Of a DNA stretch of 64,000 nucleotides, positions 46,772-58,224 are shown in pieces; position 1 is the first letter of the stretch; every line of letters begins with the position of its first letter. The translations under genes were made by a program, and so were the position numbers. The DNA comes from Plasmodium coatneyi (Eukaryota > Apicomplexa > Aconoidasida > Haemosporida > Plasmodiidae): positions 1,655,501 to 1,719,500 of the forward strand of contig NC_033565.1 of assembly GCF_001680005.1 (NCBI RefSeq), read 5' to 3'. Below the pieces are notes generated by a model. That model saw nothing but the letters and a program-made list of their open reading frames with translations. It was not told where the DNA came from and searched no databases.

Positions 46772-48278
46772 ATGGTGGTAGCAGGAGACGAAGTACGTGG
46801 GAATTTGTTCTCTTTTTTATTTAAAAGTGGATGTACTACCACTACTACTACTACATATATAATAATATTCTTCATGTGTTTATCATAATTCAATAGAAAA
46901 TGTAAGGAAAATACATATGGAAATACCTCCTCCTTATGTATATTTTGATTCCCCTGTTCAATTATATTTTGTAGGATGATTGCTTAGAGAAGTTACCTTC
47001 AAGGCAAGCCTATACTATGTTCGATAATAACGACATGGGGTGTGAACGATGGGAACGTACGGGCGACAAGAGTGGAATAGAAGGTTTAGTGAAGCAAGCA
47101 TTAGGAATATGCGTAGCGGCTGACAATAATTTCGAGAAAATAATTGTAAGGAACTACTGTTACGCGTGCACAATGGAGAAAACACTCACTTCGTATAGTG
47201 GCCGCTGTAATTTTTTCTATTATTGGTTAGGGGATAAAATAAAGGATAGCATTAAGCCTGACCACACACTAGGAACAGCTATAGAGACAATTTACGATAA
47301 ACTAGTGAAATCAAATTTTGGGAGTGGGTACAAGGGTGAGTGTAACAATATATACAGGAAAAGTAATATTGATAAGGAGCAACTGAAGAATAGGAAAACA
47401 GTATATGATTATTTCAATGACTACGCAGATTTACTTAAGTATATTAACACCTGTAGCTCCCGTTGTAAGGAAAAATATAAGGCACACCTACAAGCCATTC
47501 AGTCAGCGTGTACTGCTGTACAGGATGATTGCCCACAATGGGGAATACATGAAACTGATAAATATTGTATCTGGTTCAATGGGATAAAAGAAGATTACTG
47601 TAAGAAGAAATTACCAGAACTGCAGCAATTGAAAGAACTGCAATGTACTGAAAAACCAAATCCTAATCCAAACCAAGCTGGAAGCAGCGGTTCTTTTAGT
47701 GATGCTGACTGCTCCGACCCGGTTAACCATGTCTGTGGTGGAGAAGGAAAGGGAGGGAGTGACGGTGGTGGTAGTCACAGAAAAGAGAGTGAAGAACAAA
47801 CTATGAACGGTGTGGTTCCTGCTGCTATATCTGGTGGACTTGCTGCAATAGGATTACCAACAATTGTTGCTTTCCTTTTATATAAGGTACAGTTACCACA
47901 ATATATATATATGTATGTACGTTGTGTATATATGTTCATATATATATATATAACTATATGTAGGCATACATATATATATACATATTTGTAGCATCACGTC
48001 CTTTCTCCTTCCTTTATTTTTAGTATAATCTTCTACCTGATTGGTTTGGTAACCACTCTAGAAGAACAAGCAGAAAGAGGAGGTCGACCAAAAATGAATT
48101 CAACACACTAGGGGACGATTCAACAATAGGAGGTTCTAACACAACAGAGTATGATTCAACAACAGATTATACAGATGGAGCATCTACCATATATAATGGT
48201 GGTAGGTCACCACCACCCACAAGAAGGAATAATAGAAGGACCGGGAAACATAGGAATATTAGTTATCAACGTGTGTGA
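46772..48278 (+). CDS. kir: KIR-6: KIR with CD99-like segment
   Basis: Exons: 46772-46792 (MVVAGDE, donor GTACGT), 46975-47886 (304 codons, donor GTACAG) and 48024-48278 (tail); all phase 0, about 395 aa. Exon 2 begins DDCLEKLPSRQAYTMF and has CNFFYYWLGD and a cysteine-rich second half. Before the anchor lies a Pro/Asn/Gly/Ser spacer (47656-47796) that contains SSGSFSDAD and GGEGKGGSDGGGSHRKE, which match my recollection of primate CD99. The anchor is around LAAIGLPTIVAFLLYK. The tail starts YNLLPDWFGN, carries Ser/Thr/Asp repeats and ends HRNISYQRV. KIR proteins with exact CD99 stretches are known from P. knowlesi and are thought to interfere with host T-cell recognition; that role is inferred. 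The frame is intact. Confidence 0.92.
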
Positions 48279-48343
48279 TGTGTACCATTAAATGTAATGC
48301 ACCGTTGTTTGTAACAACTGAAAAAGTGTGTCCCTCTTCCCCA

Positions 48344-48361
48344 CCCCCTCTTCGGAGGGGG
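48344..48361 (+). other. Stable hairpin with TTCG loop in the KIR-6 3' flank
   Basis: CCCCCTC, loop TTCG, GAGGGGG: a 7-bp perfect stem with a UUCG-type tetraloop closed by C-G, 66 bases after the stop codon. It would be exceptionally stable in RNA. Its role (processing, stability) is unknown. Confidence 0.7.
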
Positions 48362-48439
48362 CCATATAAATAACTGCACAGAACTCATACAGTGTGAAAA
48401 GAGTAAATTGGCTTTTCCTTCCTTTTTTCCTTTTTTTCG

Positions 48440-48930
48440 TTCTTCTTTCTGTTTTTTTTTTTTTGTTGCTGAAGTGTTTGCATGTTCATGTGTAATCACA
48501 ATATAAGTGCAAAAAAAAAATTTTATCAGTTTACGGACGTGTTGGGAAATTCCTTCTTATTGAAGGTTCAAAATATGTTCATTATATATTTTTTTTTGTT
48601 ACAGGTTTTTACCTGCATAAATTTTTTTTTTAATTTTTTGCACATAAATATTTTTTTGCGAAGGGTAAGCACATTCCTTTTTTTGTTTTTGCGCCTTGTT
48701 TGGAGTATTCTTCCCTTTATGCATTCATTCATACATACAAATGAAAGGAAAAAGAAATTTCCAAAAAAATTCCCTAATAAAAAGTTGTCACACAGAAAAA
48801 ATTGCAAAAAAAAAAAAAAATGCGCAATTGATAAAATGCCCTAATAAATTTGTCACAGAAAATTGCCCTAATATAAATTTGTCACAGACAGAAAAAATTG
48901 CACAAAAAAAAAAAAGTTGTTAAAGAAAAA
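48440..48930 (+). repeat. KIR 3'-flank repeat, copy 3 (lacks GC-rich patch)
   Basis: Shares GAAGTGTTTGCATGTTCATGTGTAA-like words, CTTATTGAAGGTTCAAAA and the final AATAAATTTGTCACAGAAA array with 29450-30390 and 35690-36440, but the GC-rich TTCGCGAA patch is absent. Confidence 0.65.
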
Positions 48931-48994
48931 AAGAGGGGATGTAACAATATTTTGTGCTCACCGAATAAATTTGCGGTGGAAGTTGAATTAATAG

Positions 48995-49280
48995 TGCAAA
49001 CAGATCTTTACTGTACACAATGTAAGGTGAAGTGAGGAATCCTTTTTAATTTGTGAATTATATAATACATATTAATAATTATCAATCAAAAATGAGAGCA
49101 ATAGTGGAATACGAGAATGTAAAGTGTGGTATAAGTATAATACCTTCGGGAAAAGAATTATATCCATATATAAAATGTAGATGAGTAATATATACATGTA
49201 GAAATATAATGCTGAGAATGGAAGAATGGGAAGGAACAGAATATTGTGTAAGTGTATGAGTAACACATATATGGTCTTTC
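48995..49280 (+). repeat. Duplicated KIR upstream block, copy B
   Basis: Paralogue of 36655-36920 (see there), here upstream of KIR-7. Differences are scattered substitutions and small indels. Confidence 0.8.
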
Positions 49281-49670
49281 TTCATACCCCTATAATATAC
49301 GATCCCCAACTTACCATTCCATTTTCTTGCCACCTTATGTGTATATACAATAATTAATATACTGCACACATATAAATAGCACATATGCTTCACACATACA
49401 GAAAGCGCATAAGTAACATATGAATAGTTCGTGTATATTTGTATAATTTAAATTTACCATGAGTTATATTCCATAAAAGAAAAGAAGGAATAAATATATG
49501 CTGCAGCTGAAAGGAAGATTTAATTCAGAAACATAGGTATGAAGAAAGCTGAAGGAAGGAATAATCAGGAAGTACCTCTTTAAAAAGGAGAAGTGTATAT
49601 ACCAAAGTATGTGTACGAATATTTGGGTAGAATTACTCTAAGCGAAAATATTGAGAAAGAAAAAGGAGGA

Positions 49671-51745
49671 ATGACAGAGGTAAAAGGATTTTTGAGCTAA
49701 ATATATAAACCAATAATGCTTAATGAATGCTTCACACAATATGTGGCATGCGGTGGAAGGTATGTGTAATATAATGTACAAATACTGTTTTTGAACTGTA
49801 CAGGGAACATGTCTTGGGAACCATACCTCTTGGAGGATGTTCTATGAAGAATTTGACAAAAAAACAAAGGAAGGTCCGTGTAATGATGAATGTGAAGGAA
49901 TAAAGGGAGAACTAGCCAGTATACTAGGTGGTTATGATAGTGACGGGAGCGTGGCGCAAGTAATTGCACGAGGTTGGTGTATTATGAAAGGGGACTGTAA
50001 GGAAGGAACAATAAGAATGAAGCCCGATTGTTACACTTTCTATTATTGGTTGGGAAATATAATATGGAAGGTAGAAGACGAGGATGCGGAGTTTAAGGAT
50101 ATTATGACTAACATATACGGACTTATAAATTGGGGTTCCGATATTCCGAAGGACTGTAGGAATATATGTCCTGGTATAAGCAGAGAAGAGTTCAAGAACC
50201 TAAAGGAAGTATATGATTACACAAAAGTTTACAGTAACATTGGAGGAAAATTAAGTATAGGACGCGGAATATATAGAGAAAATTGTAGAAAATATTTGAA
50301 AGAAATTGACAGAAAATACCAAAGTTTGGATATACCTTGCACGAGGGGGGGATATAGTGGTGACCTCTGTACCGAACTTAACAATATGTTCCAGAGAGGA
50401 AGGAGAGCTAGGAAGCCATCAGAATTAGGGAAACAATTATTTGGGCAAGAGTGGGATGGGCCAGTGCTTCAGCAACAACAACAACAACAGCAGCAGCAAC
50501 CGCAGCCTCCCCAATTACCATTCCCTGCTGGTGGACCACCAGCTTCACCATCATTCCAGGCAAAAAGTGAAGAATCCCCAGAAGGGAAAACTGACCAAGG
50601 TGAAGCTTCCCGAGGTCAAGTAAGTAGAGCAGGTAAGTATGTTATAGAGTGAAACTACCTTAGTGCAACCCTACCATAATGGTGTCCGGAATGTTATATT
50701 TATCTTCAATTATATTAGAACCTACCTCTCCTCGTTGTTATTCCTTAGTTAAGGACGGTAGAGAAGAAGGTCCTAAGGGAGAAGCCGCATCTCCCGCCTC
50801 CACAGCAACTGGGGGGGAAAGAGAAGAGCAGGGTGGCCTAAGGGAACAACCGGAAGGTAGTAGTCATCGTACACCGCACCTACCCCAGCAGGATGAACAG
50901 GTAGAACATAGCATGAATTCTGGGGTTGCAGCATCACAGGGCGCACGTGGCAGCCTAAATGGTACAGAAGGTTCAACGGGTGATACAGCGGAAGGTGCTG
51001 GGTCACCACTACTGTTTACCACTACAATTATACCTTCCGCTATTGGAGGAGCAGTAGCATTACCAACAATTGCTTTCCTCATTTACAAGGTAATTACATC
51101 ATCATGCTAATTACCACCAAAATATTACCAACACCACAATCGTAATTATCACAGTTATATTAAATATGTGCAAACATACATGTAATATGACAAATGATAA
51201 GTATCATCACATCTTTATTGAACAATGAATGAACGAATAAAAGAACGGATAAATGTAAAAATAGGAGTAAGCTCTGCTACATTACATATATATTCTACAC
51301 ACACACTTCTTCCCTTACACCCATCCTTCCTTCCTTTCCTATCTCCTATTAGTATACTCCATGGTTCTCCCACAAAAATAACTCTTCTTATAACAGAAGA
51401 AGAGGAAAGGGAAGATCCATAGAACGTAACTTGAATATAGAAACGGACGACCACGATTATATCGAATATTCCACAACAGAATATTCAACAACAGATTATT
51501 CAACAACAAACTCAACATCAGCAGGCTCCACATTAGAGGACTCAACATTTGACTCCGCAGCATATTCAACGGACAACTCAACGGAAGAGTCTACAGCGGA
51601 GGATTCAGTAGAGGATTCTAACACGGAATACTCTGCCCCATATACTACTACTACGACTGTACCATCATCATCCAACAGCAGGGGAAGAGGAAGGATCAAT
51701 ACAACAGGAGGTCGTCGTCGGAATATACGTTATCATCCAGCATAA
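49671..51745 (+). CDS. kir: KIR-7: KIR with extra intron and Gln/Pro-rich spacer, four exons
   Basis: Exons: probable 49671-49679 (MTE, donor GTAAAA), 49804-50632 (donor GTAAGT), 50749-51089 (acceptor CCTTAG, donor GTAATT) and 51353-51745. The middle intron splits a codon (phase 1), which makes exons 2 and 3 read on without a stop; total about 523 aa, longer than single-domain neighbours. The ectodomain has CYTFYYWLGN and ends in a poly-Gln run of about ten, then a Pro-rich stretch (PQPPQLPFPAGGPP) and a charged Gly/Glu/Ser region coded across the extra intron. The anchor is around AVALPTIAFLIYK. The tail starts YTPWFSHKN, has long Ser/Thr/Asp/Glu repeats and ends RRNIRYHPA, where others end in RM. 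KIR genes usually lack an intron in the spacer. Confidence 0.82.
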
Positions 51746-51976
51746 TATTCCCCTCCCCACGAAGCAGTAAATAGGATTTATTCTTGCTTCCCCCGTTTTT
51801 TATAGAATGTACTTGCCTTATTCTTCTTTTAAAATTTTACTGGTGATAGACTTAATTTTTTTGTTTCTTTTCTTTTTTTTTCAATCTTGTTTTTCTTTTA
51901 AATTCTTTTACTTCTTCCTTTTTTTTGTGCGTCGAATTTTTAATTTTATTTCTTTTGTAAAATTAATTTCATTCAT

Positions 51977-52017
<41 letters not shown>

Positions 52018-52929
52018 ACTTTTTTTGTAAAATTTTACGCGGTGTATTTTTCCTGCGCGTAATATTACTTCGCGCGCGCTTGCTCGTACACGTTGCACTT
52101 TTTTCACGCAACAGCGACGGGGAAAACGACGGAAATCTTTTCTGCGATGATCTGCTACGCGGTTATCAATTTACTGTTTCGAATTTTTACGATGCACATT
52201 TTTAACTGTGTTCACATTTTACACAGTTTCCGTTTTACAGTTTTCATTTCAACGCTGTCCACATTTTACACCGTTTTCATTTAAACTGTGTTCACACTTT
52301 TACACAGTTTTCATTTTTAATTATGTTCACATTTTACCCAATTTTTCATTTTAACTGTGTTGACATTTTTTACAGTTTTCATTTTACAGTTCACGTTTCA
52401 CAGTTTCCATTTTACAATTTTCACATTTTGTACAGTTTTCATTTTAATAGTTTCCATTTAAGAGTTTATATTTTAACGGTGTTCACATTTTTACAGTTTT
52501 CATTTTAACGGTGTTCGTCATTTTACGCAGTTTGCACATTGTTAACTGTGTTCACATTTTTACAGTTTTCATTTTAACGGTGTTCACATTTTATACAGTT
52601 TTCATTCTAACTGTGTTCACATTTTTTACCGTTTTCATTTTAACTGTGTTCACATTTTACACAGTTTGCACATTTTCAACTGTGTTCACATTTTTTTACA
52701 GTTTTCATTTAAACTGTCTGTTCACATTTTACACAGTTTTTCATTTTAACGGTGTTTGTCGTTTTTGGACGATATCATCATCAGTAATTCCAGAAACAAA
52801 AGGGGAGCATATGAAAAAAACAGAAAAGAAAAAAAAAAAGTGTGTGCCTTCTGTCCTTTTATTCTGTATCAACTATACCTGATCACACATGTACTTCCTG
52901 GGGGGCATTTATTCATTTAATGGAACGTA
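51746..52929. other. Intergenic between convergent KIR-7 and KIR-8
   Basis: T-rich DNA with a 35-base T run at 51979-52013, a short GC-rich patch around 52035-52150, then a minisatellite at 52195-52760. No gene. Confidence 0.55.
52195..52760. repeat. About 33-bp minisatellite (GTGTTCACATTTTACACAG)
   Basis: Roughly 15-17 degenerate copies of TTTTCATTTTAACTGTGTTC plus ACATTTTACACAG. Core word GTTCACATTTT recurs every 30-40 bases. Lies between the 3' ends of two KIR genes. Confidence 0.85.
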
Positions 52930-54292
52930 TTACATACGTTGATAACTAATGGTTCTACTGTTTTCATTTCCTCCTCTTCTATTATTATTTGTTCTTCGTG
53001 TTCTTCCTCCTCTGGGTGATAATGGACGTTCACCATTATATATGGTAGAATTATCTGTTGTGGACAAGTCTGTAGAAGTGTCCGCTGTTGAATATAATGA
53101 AGAGGTGTCTGCTGTGAGGGTTTCGATGTTAGGGCTAGCTGATCTTCTCTTTCTTGTTTTATTTCTACTGTTGTTACTGTTCAATCCAAAAGTGCTGCTT
53201 ATCCATGAAGGTAGGAGACCGTACTAAAGAAGAAATAGGAAAGGGGAAGTAAGGAAGGAAGAGGGAGTGTATGAGGGGTGTTAGGGTTGAAAGAATATAT
53301 ATATATATATATAGCGATATATGTGTATGGTACATATATGTGTACATATTAGTTATATTATGTTCTTATATTTTTGTAAATTGTAAGGTTACCTTATATA
53401 AAAAGAATGCTAATGCAGGTAGTCCTACTGCTATGGTGCCTATTGTGGAAGAGATAATAGCAGGGGTGGCTGCCGTAGATACTAATTTACACTTCAAATT
53501 GGGAACATCCTCAAAACCTGTTCCATTTTCAACTCCTTGTATATTATTGCAGAAATTACTCTCTTTCTTCTGTTTACATTGTGTATGCACAGTTTTGTAA
53601 GCGGATTTAATGTCCTGGAGATAGTCAAAATAGACCTGCGTACAGGGTGCTTTGCCGGATATTAAGTCGTTCTCTATTCTACTTTTGTCTATAGTATATT
53701 CATATACTGTTTTCCATTGCTTGAAAAAGCGACTCCACGTAGTTGGAAACTTGAAAGTGCAACCATGCTCACCTTTCTTCTCCTCTACTGCATTTTTAAT
53801 TTTGTCCATAATATGTTGGAAAGAAGTGCTATTTGAGCTATTCCAGAACATGTCCCCTACCCAAAAATAGAAAAAATTGCAGTGCGTAGCAACGGACGCA
53901 CCGCTGTCCCTCTTCATTCCATATATATAACAAAGGGCCTTTAGAATTCTGTCTATGTGGTTTTTAATATTAGAATCTTTTTGTAATGTAGTCCTTATTT
54001 GTTTGCCCCATGTGTCGGTACCCTTTTCACAAGTGCTCGTACTTTTCTCAAACATTCCATAGTGCATTGTTTTCGAGCGTAATGTTTTTAAATCGTTCTC
54101 CTACAAACAGAATTAGGAACGTAGATATCATTATATATGCATCGCCCCCTTCTATGAGTTCCTATCTATCAGTTCATAATATTATTACACATAAATTGTT
54201 CTATATTCATCATGTTAAATTATGCATGTTGGAAAAAAAAAAAAAAAGGGGAAACGTACCCCCAAAATTCCATAATCCTGTAGTTCTTCCAT
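52930..54292 (-). CDS. kir: KIR-8: KIR surface antigen, three exons
   Basis: Exons: 54292-54260 (MEELQDYGILG, donor GTACGT), 54100-53393 (ectodomain and anchor, donor GTAACC) and 53223-52930 (tail); all phase 0, about 344 aa, the shortest of the set. Exon 2 starts ENDLKTLRSKTMHYGMF and carries CNFFYFWVGD and several cysteines. It reaches the anchor almost directly (ISSTIGTIAVGLPALAFFLYK) with very little spacer. The tail starts YGLLPSWISSTFG, has Thr/Ser/Asp-rich words and ends SRTISYQRM. Intact. Its upstream region on the - strand holds five copies of an 18-bp repeat bearing the AAGGGTGT octamer (54935-55030). Confidence 0.9.
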
Positions 54293-54934
54293 TGTTTAAA
54301 TATACACAGCGGTATATACAATGAACTTGATGTTAAAATGTTTTAGTGTACACCACCACCACCTCCTTTTTATTCATATATAGGAAGTATATATAGAGAG
54401 AAATTTTACACACACTCTGTGATGGGAAACCATAAATTTTTATTCTTCCCCCATTAGTACATATTATTCAATTTATCAATGTAGGGATAACACATTATAC
54501 ATACATATATATATCATGAGTATTGTATGCACCTATAATTAAGGCCAAAAAAAAATGTAGGAAAGGAAATGTTTTGGGAGGAAATATTTGGAAGGAGCAA
54601 CTCTCCTTAACGTGAAAATTTTTTTATCATGTATTATTAATTTTTGTATTTTATTTTTATTCAAGAAGAAAATTATTAAAAATTATTAAGAAGAATTTAT
54701 TAAAAGAGTTTCTTTTTCCTTTAACGTACCACATACATATATTGTATACAGTTCATACATATATATTGTATATAGTTTATCTACATGCACAGCACTTCTA
54801 TCCTTAAATGTGCATACATTGTATTCATATTTTTAGGAAATGAAGATTGTGTACATATTTATCGGAATGGATATGAAGGAAGTACATATAATACAGTGAT
54901 TTGCACTATGTATGAAGTAAAAAAAAAAAAAAGT

Positions 54935-55030
54935 ACCATATGTACACCCTTTACCATATGCACACCCTTTACCATATGCACACCCTTTACCATATGCACA
55001 CCCTTTACCATATGCACACCCTTTTACCAT
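54935..55030 (-). promoter_or_regulatory. 18-bp tandem repeat with AAGGGTGT upstream of KIR-8
   Basis: Five copies of CATATGGTAAAGGGTGTG when read on -, about 650-740 bases upstream of the KIR-8 first exon. Two copies of the same unit in matching orientation lie about 660-690 bases upstream of KIR-9 (59483-59520). Candidate regulatory element by conserved position only. Confidence 0.45.
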
Positions 55031-55599
55031 AATAATATTGCGTAGTACACTGTTCTTCTATTCATTATCTTTCAATAGTAATAATAATAATTTTTTTTGG
55101 TATTTTTTTTTTTTTTTTTTTGTGTAACTCTTTTCTTTTCTTTGTTTTTCGTTTTCCTTTTCTTTGTGTAATAAGTATACTATAGATTCCTTATTTATAT
55201 GGTGAAAGTATGCATATATATGCACGCACATTATATTTATGTACTGTTTTGACCTGACTTACTCCTTCCTCTAATTTATGCTATCTGTCATATAATAATT
55301 CATCGCTGCTTCACCTTACTTTTTTTCTTCTTTCTTCATTTTCTTCCATAAAAAGTATAAAATTAGGAACAACTCATATGAAATATACATTACATTATTT
55401 GAGCTATTCATCCTCCTTTCCTTCCCTTTCTCCTTTTTTTAACAGAAGATGAATGATTCAGTTTAGGTACATAGGGGAAGACGTAGGTAAACAAATGGGT
55501 TACGTGGAGTGAAATTTGCATATATGATGGTGGTCATTTTCTACATAAAACATAAATATAAATAAACTATTTAAGATAGCATTTAATTTTCTGTGTGTG

Positions 55600-55790
55600 T
55601 GCAAAAACTGTATCGATGTGTGTTGCATAATAATTATATGTGTTGTAGAATATAATGTTATATATGTGTCGCCCATAATATGATATACATGTGTTGCATA
55701 ATATTATATGTGTGTTGTATAATATAATATTATATATGCAGGCGTACATAATATTATATATGATATGTGTGTTCCACAAATATTATATTG
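55600..55790. repeat. AT-rich irregular repeat (TGTGTTGCATAATATTATAT)
   Basis: Several degenerate copies of a 30-40-bp unit with the words GTGTTGCATAAT, GTGTTGTATAAT and ATATTATATATG. Confidence 0.6.
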
Positions 55791-56027
55791 TATGTGTATG
55801 ATGCACACACCATGTAAAGGAAATAAAAGCGCTACACACCCTCTTTTCCCTCCCCCTTCCCCCCGTCCATACAGAAACGTGCACTATATGATGGGGTTAC
55901 ATAATAATGTGAGCACACGCATAGTGATAGTGCAGTGCAATGCACCTACCATTTACCACTATCCAAACACACATTTAACGAACAAAAAATTTCCCTTCCT
56001 TTCACAGGAAGTGTAGGTGCTCCGTTC

Positions 56028-56155
56028 ACCCTATCCATAGCCTGTCCTTAGCCTATCCATAGACTATTCATAGCCTACCCATACCAACATGTATAAGACT
56101 GGTGTATGGATTGAAGTGGTGTATGGATTGAAGTGGTGTATGGATTGGACACTTT
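56028..56155. repeat. Two short tandem repeats (CCTATCCATAG; GTGTATGGATTGAAGTG)
   Basis: First a degenerate 10-11-bp CATAGCCTATC repeat (56028-56082), then three copies of GTGTATGGATTGAAGTG (56101-56152). Confidence 0.75.
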
Positions 56156-56372
56156 ACGCATATAGATGGGGAGGAGGATAAGGAATGTGATCATCCATAC
56201 GGAAAAAAAACTATATACACATAGTTTTTAAGGTGTTTGAAGAATAGATGTGCAAAAATGTGCATAAAAAAAAAAAGGTTGGGCCAAAAAAAAATATATA
56301 TAATATGGAAAAATATATGGGGGGGAAAGAAGGAATAGAAAAATAAGGAAAGAAGGAAAAAGAGTTCAGTAT

Positions 56373-57196
56373 TTATAAGTTGGACTTTTTGGTACATTTT
56401 TTCTTTGTTCTCCAGTAATAACATCCATAAGATCCTACTAATGATATGATCCAAATAATGGACAACATGATCATGAGAACTGTGACTACCATTCCTGCAA
56501 TTCTCAGCATCTGAGGGAAGTTAGGTTGCAGTTGGCTTCATCATGATTGCATAATACATAGCTAATAAATAAAGAGCTGCAATTGCCAATATAAGCAATA
56601 ACAAAGTCCAACCTCTATTTTTACGACAGGTACACTTCTTTAAAAATATGTTAAATTTGTCCTTTAAGGTGGTATTTCTTTTCCTGCATGTTTTATATGG
56701 TTCATTTAGGAAGGTGTTTCTAAAGGGGGGGTCTTCTTCATTATTATAACTTTTATGATGAAATGGACTTTGCATGTGTGTTTTGGTGCGAGTTTCTCTT
56801 CTTATTGATGATCCTGTAGAGCTTGTACTGCTGTCATCTGAGGTGTCAAAACCGCTGGTCGTTGTTTCACCATACCGTGATGATGATGTGCTTATAGCAG
56901 TTACCTAAAAAAAAAAATGAGGTAAGGAAGGTTGTGTTAGGGGTGGTAGGATGGAAGGAAAGTTGTTAGGTAGGTGGGTGGTAGGATGGAAGGAAGGTTG
57001 TTAGGGGTGGAAATTTTTTTTTCTTTCCTTTTCTTCTATTTTCTACACACAAAAAAAAAAAGGAACCATAATAAATATATGTGCGCTAATTCTAAAAAAT
57101 TTAACAACAGTTTCTATCCCTTACGTAGTTGGGATGTTGTGCCCAACAGATTAAAATGAAAGTTAATATTAAAATTCTCGAGAGGGGTGCCATCAT
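56373..57196 (-). pseudogene. Small exported-type protein, frameshifted before its second TM
   Basis: Exon 1 is 57196-57125 (24 codons, signal sequence MMAPLSRILILTFILICWAQ, donor GTAAGG inside AACTACGTA). Exon 2 starts at 56904 after a T-rich TTTAG acceptor and stays open to TAA at 56523-56521: 151 aa with one membrane segment (LLLLILAIAALYLLAMYY). The word DPPFRNTFLNE and the layout match the gene at 62626, which has a second membrane segment. Here that segment survives in the +1 frame just past the stop (from ATG 56510, around VVTVLMIMLSIIWIISLVG) and ends at TAA 56375-56373. So one indel near 56520 truncated the gene. The shortened product might still be made. No named family is recognised; TFLNE may be a degenerate export motif, which is speculation. 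Confidence 0.75.
56928..57005 (-). repeat. Intron minisatellite (CTAACAACCTTCCTTCCA)
   Basis: Read on -, the intron of the exported-type gene has tandem words CCACCCCTAACAACC, CTTCCTTCCATCCTACCACC. The same repeat fills the intron of the paralogue (62805-63010) and the free-standing tract at 25610-25925. Confidence 0.8.
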
Positions 57197-58224
57197 TTCG
57201 TTTTTGCTTTTGCTCCTCTTCTTCTTTTGTTTTTTCTGTTCTTTTTAAATATGAAGAAAATTTAAAAAAAAAGTGAATTTTTCTTTTTTTCTTTCTTTAA
57301 TTTGGAAAATATTTTAATTTAAGTCGTTTGTAAAGTCGTTTGTAAAGCCGTTTGTGAAGTTGTTTGCGTGCGAGGAATTTGATTGAATGTTTCTAATGAT
57401 GAATGTGTAAATAAACTTTTCTTTCTGAATTAAAAATTAGAATGTCAACAATAATAATAATATACATATATGTGGAAGGTGTTATGTAATAATTTGAAGC
57501 AAGTTGGGAAAAAAATTGATTCGAACATATATTTTATATTGCTTAAAAATTAGCTGAAATGGTTCATATTTTTTTAAATAAAATAACCCACACTACTCAA
57601 TTATATGTCGCACGTTCTGACGGTGTAGTAGGGCCTATTTGCTCAAATTCACAGATCATAACTATGTATGTGCATATGCTTGCGGTCAAAAATTTTTTTT
57701 TCTTTCAACGTAGATATAATGGTGAAAAAAATGGAGCCTAAATTAGATCTCTTCCTCTATACATTCATCTGGAAATATAGTGAATGCCCCCCTTCGCGTC
57801 CCCCTTGAATTTAAGTGTTGTTTATATTTTTACGGTTTTTAGGGGCAAATAATACATATGTGTTGTTTTCCCAGAAAGGGGGTGTTGGTGGGGGCAGAGG
57901 AGTAGATGGAGTAATATTATTATGTAAAATATGGGCAAATAAAAATTTTTCCTTCCCTATTGGAAAATGGAAATAATCATGGGAAAAAGAAAGTTTTACA
58001 TGCACATGGTATATGTACAAAAAAAATTTACATATATATATAAGGAACAATTGCATTGAACTGTTAAATTTAACTATTGCATTTAACTGTAGGGAACAAT
58101 TGCATTGAATTAATTAATGAATGAATGAATAATTAGTTTTTGTGGAATATTTTGTATGATGAGTTTGCTCTAACAACATTGGGAATGTGACGTATTTAAG
58201 TGCTCTTACTTTGTTCTATTCTTT

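Larger units (their letters stand above)
48279..49670. other. Intergenic KIR-6 to KIR-7
   Basis: Contains the KIR-6 3' flank with a strong hairpin (48344-48361), a third, shorter copy of the KIR 3'-flank repeat (48440-48930) and the duplicated upstream block copy B (48995-49280). No gene. Confidence 0.6.
54293..56372. other. Intergenic KIR-8 upstream region and repeats
   Basis: Holds the 18-bp repeat at 54935-55030, AT-rich irregular repeats of TGTTGCATAATATTATATG type at about 55600-55790, and short tandem repeats at 56028-56155. No gene is supported. Confidence 0.5.

Noticed and set aside
54935..55030. Possible CRISPR-like array
   Set aside because: Units are contiguous 18-bp tandem copies without spacers, and the organism is a eukaryote.
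54785..55045. + strand ORF ending in repeated TICTPF
   Set aside because: Direct product of the 18-bp non-coding tandem repeat upstream of KIR-8.
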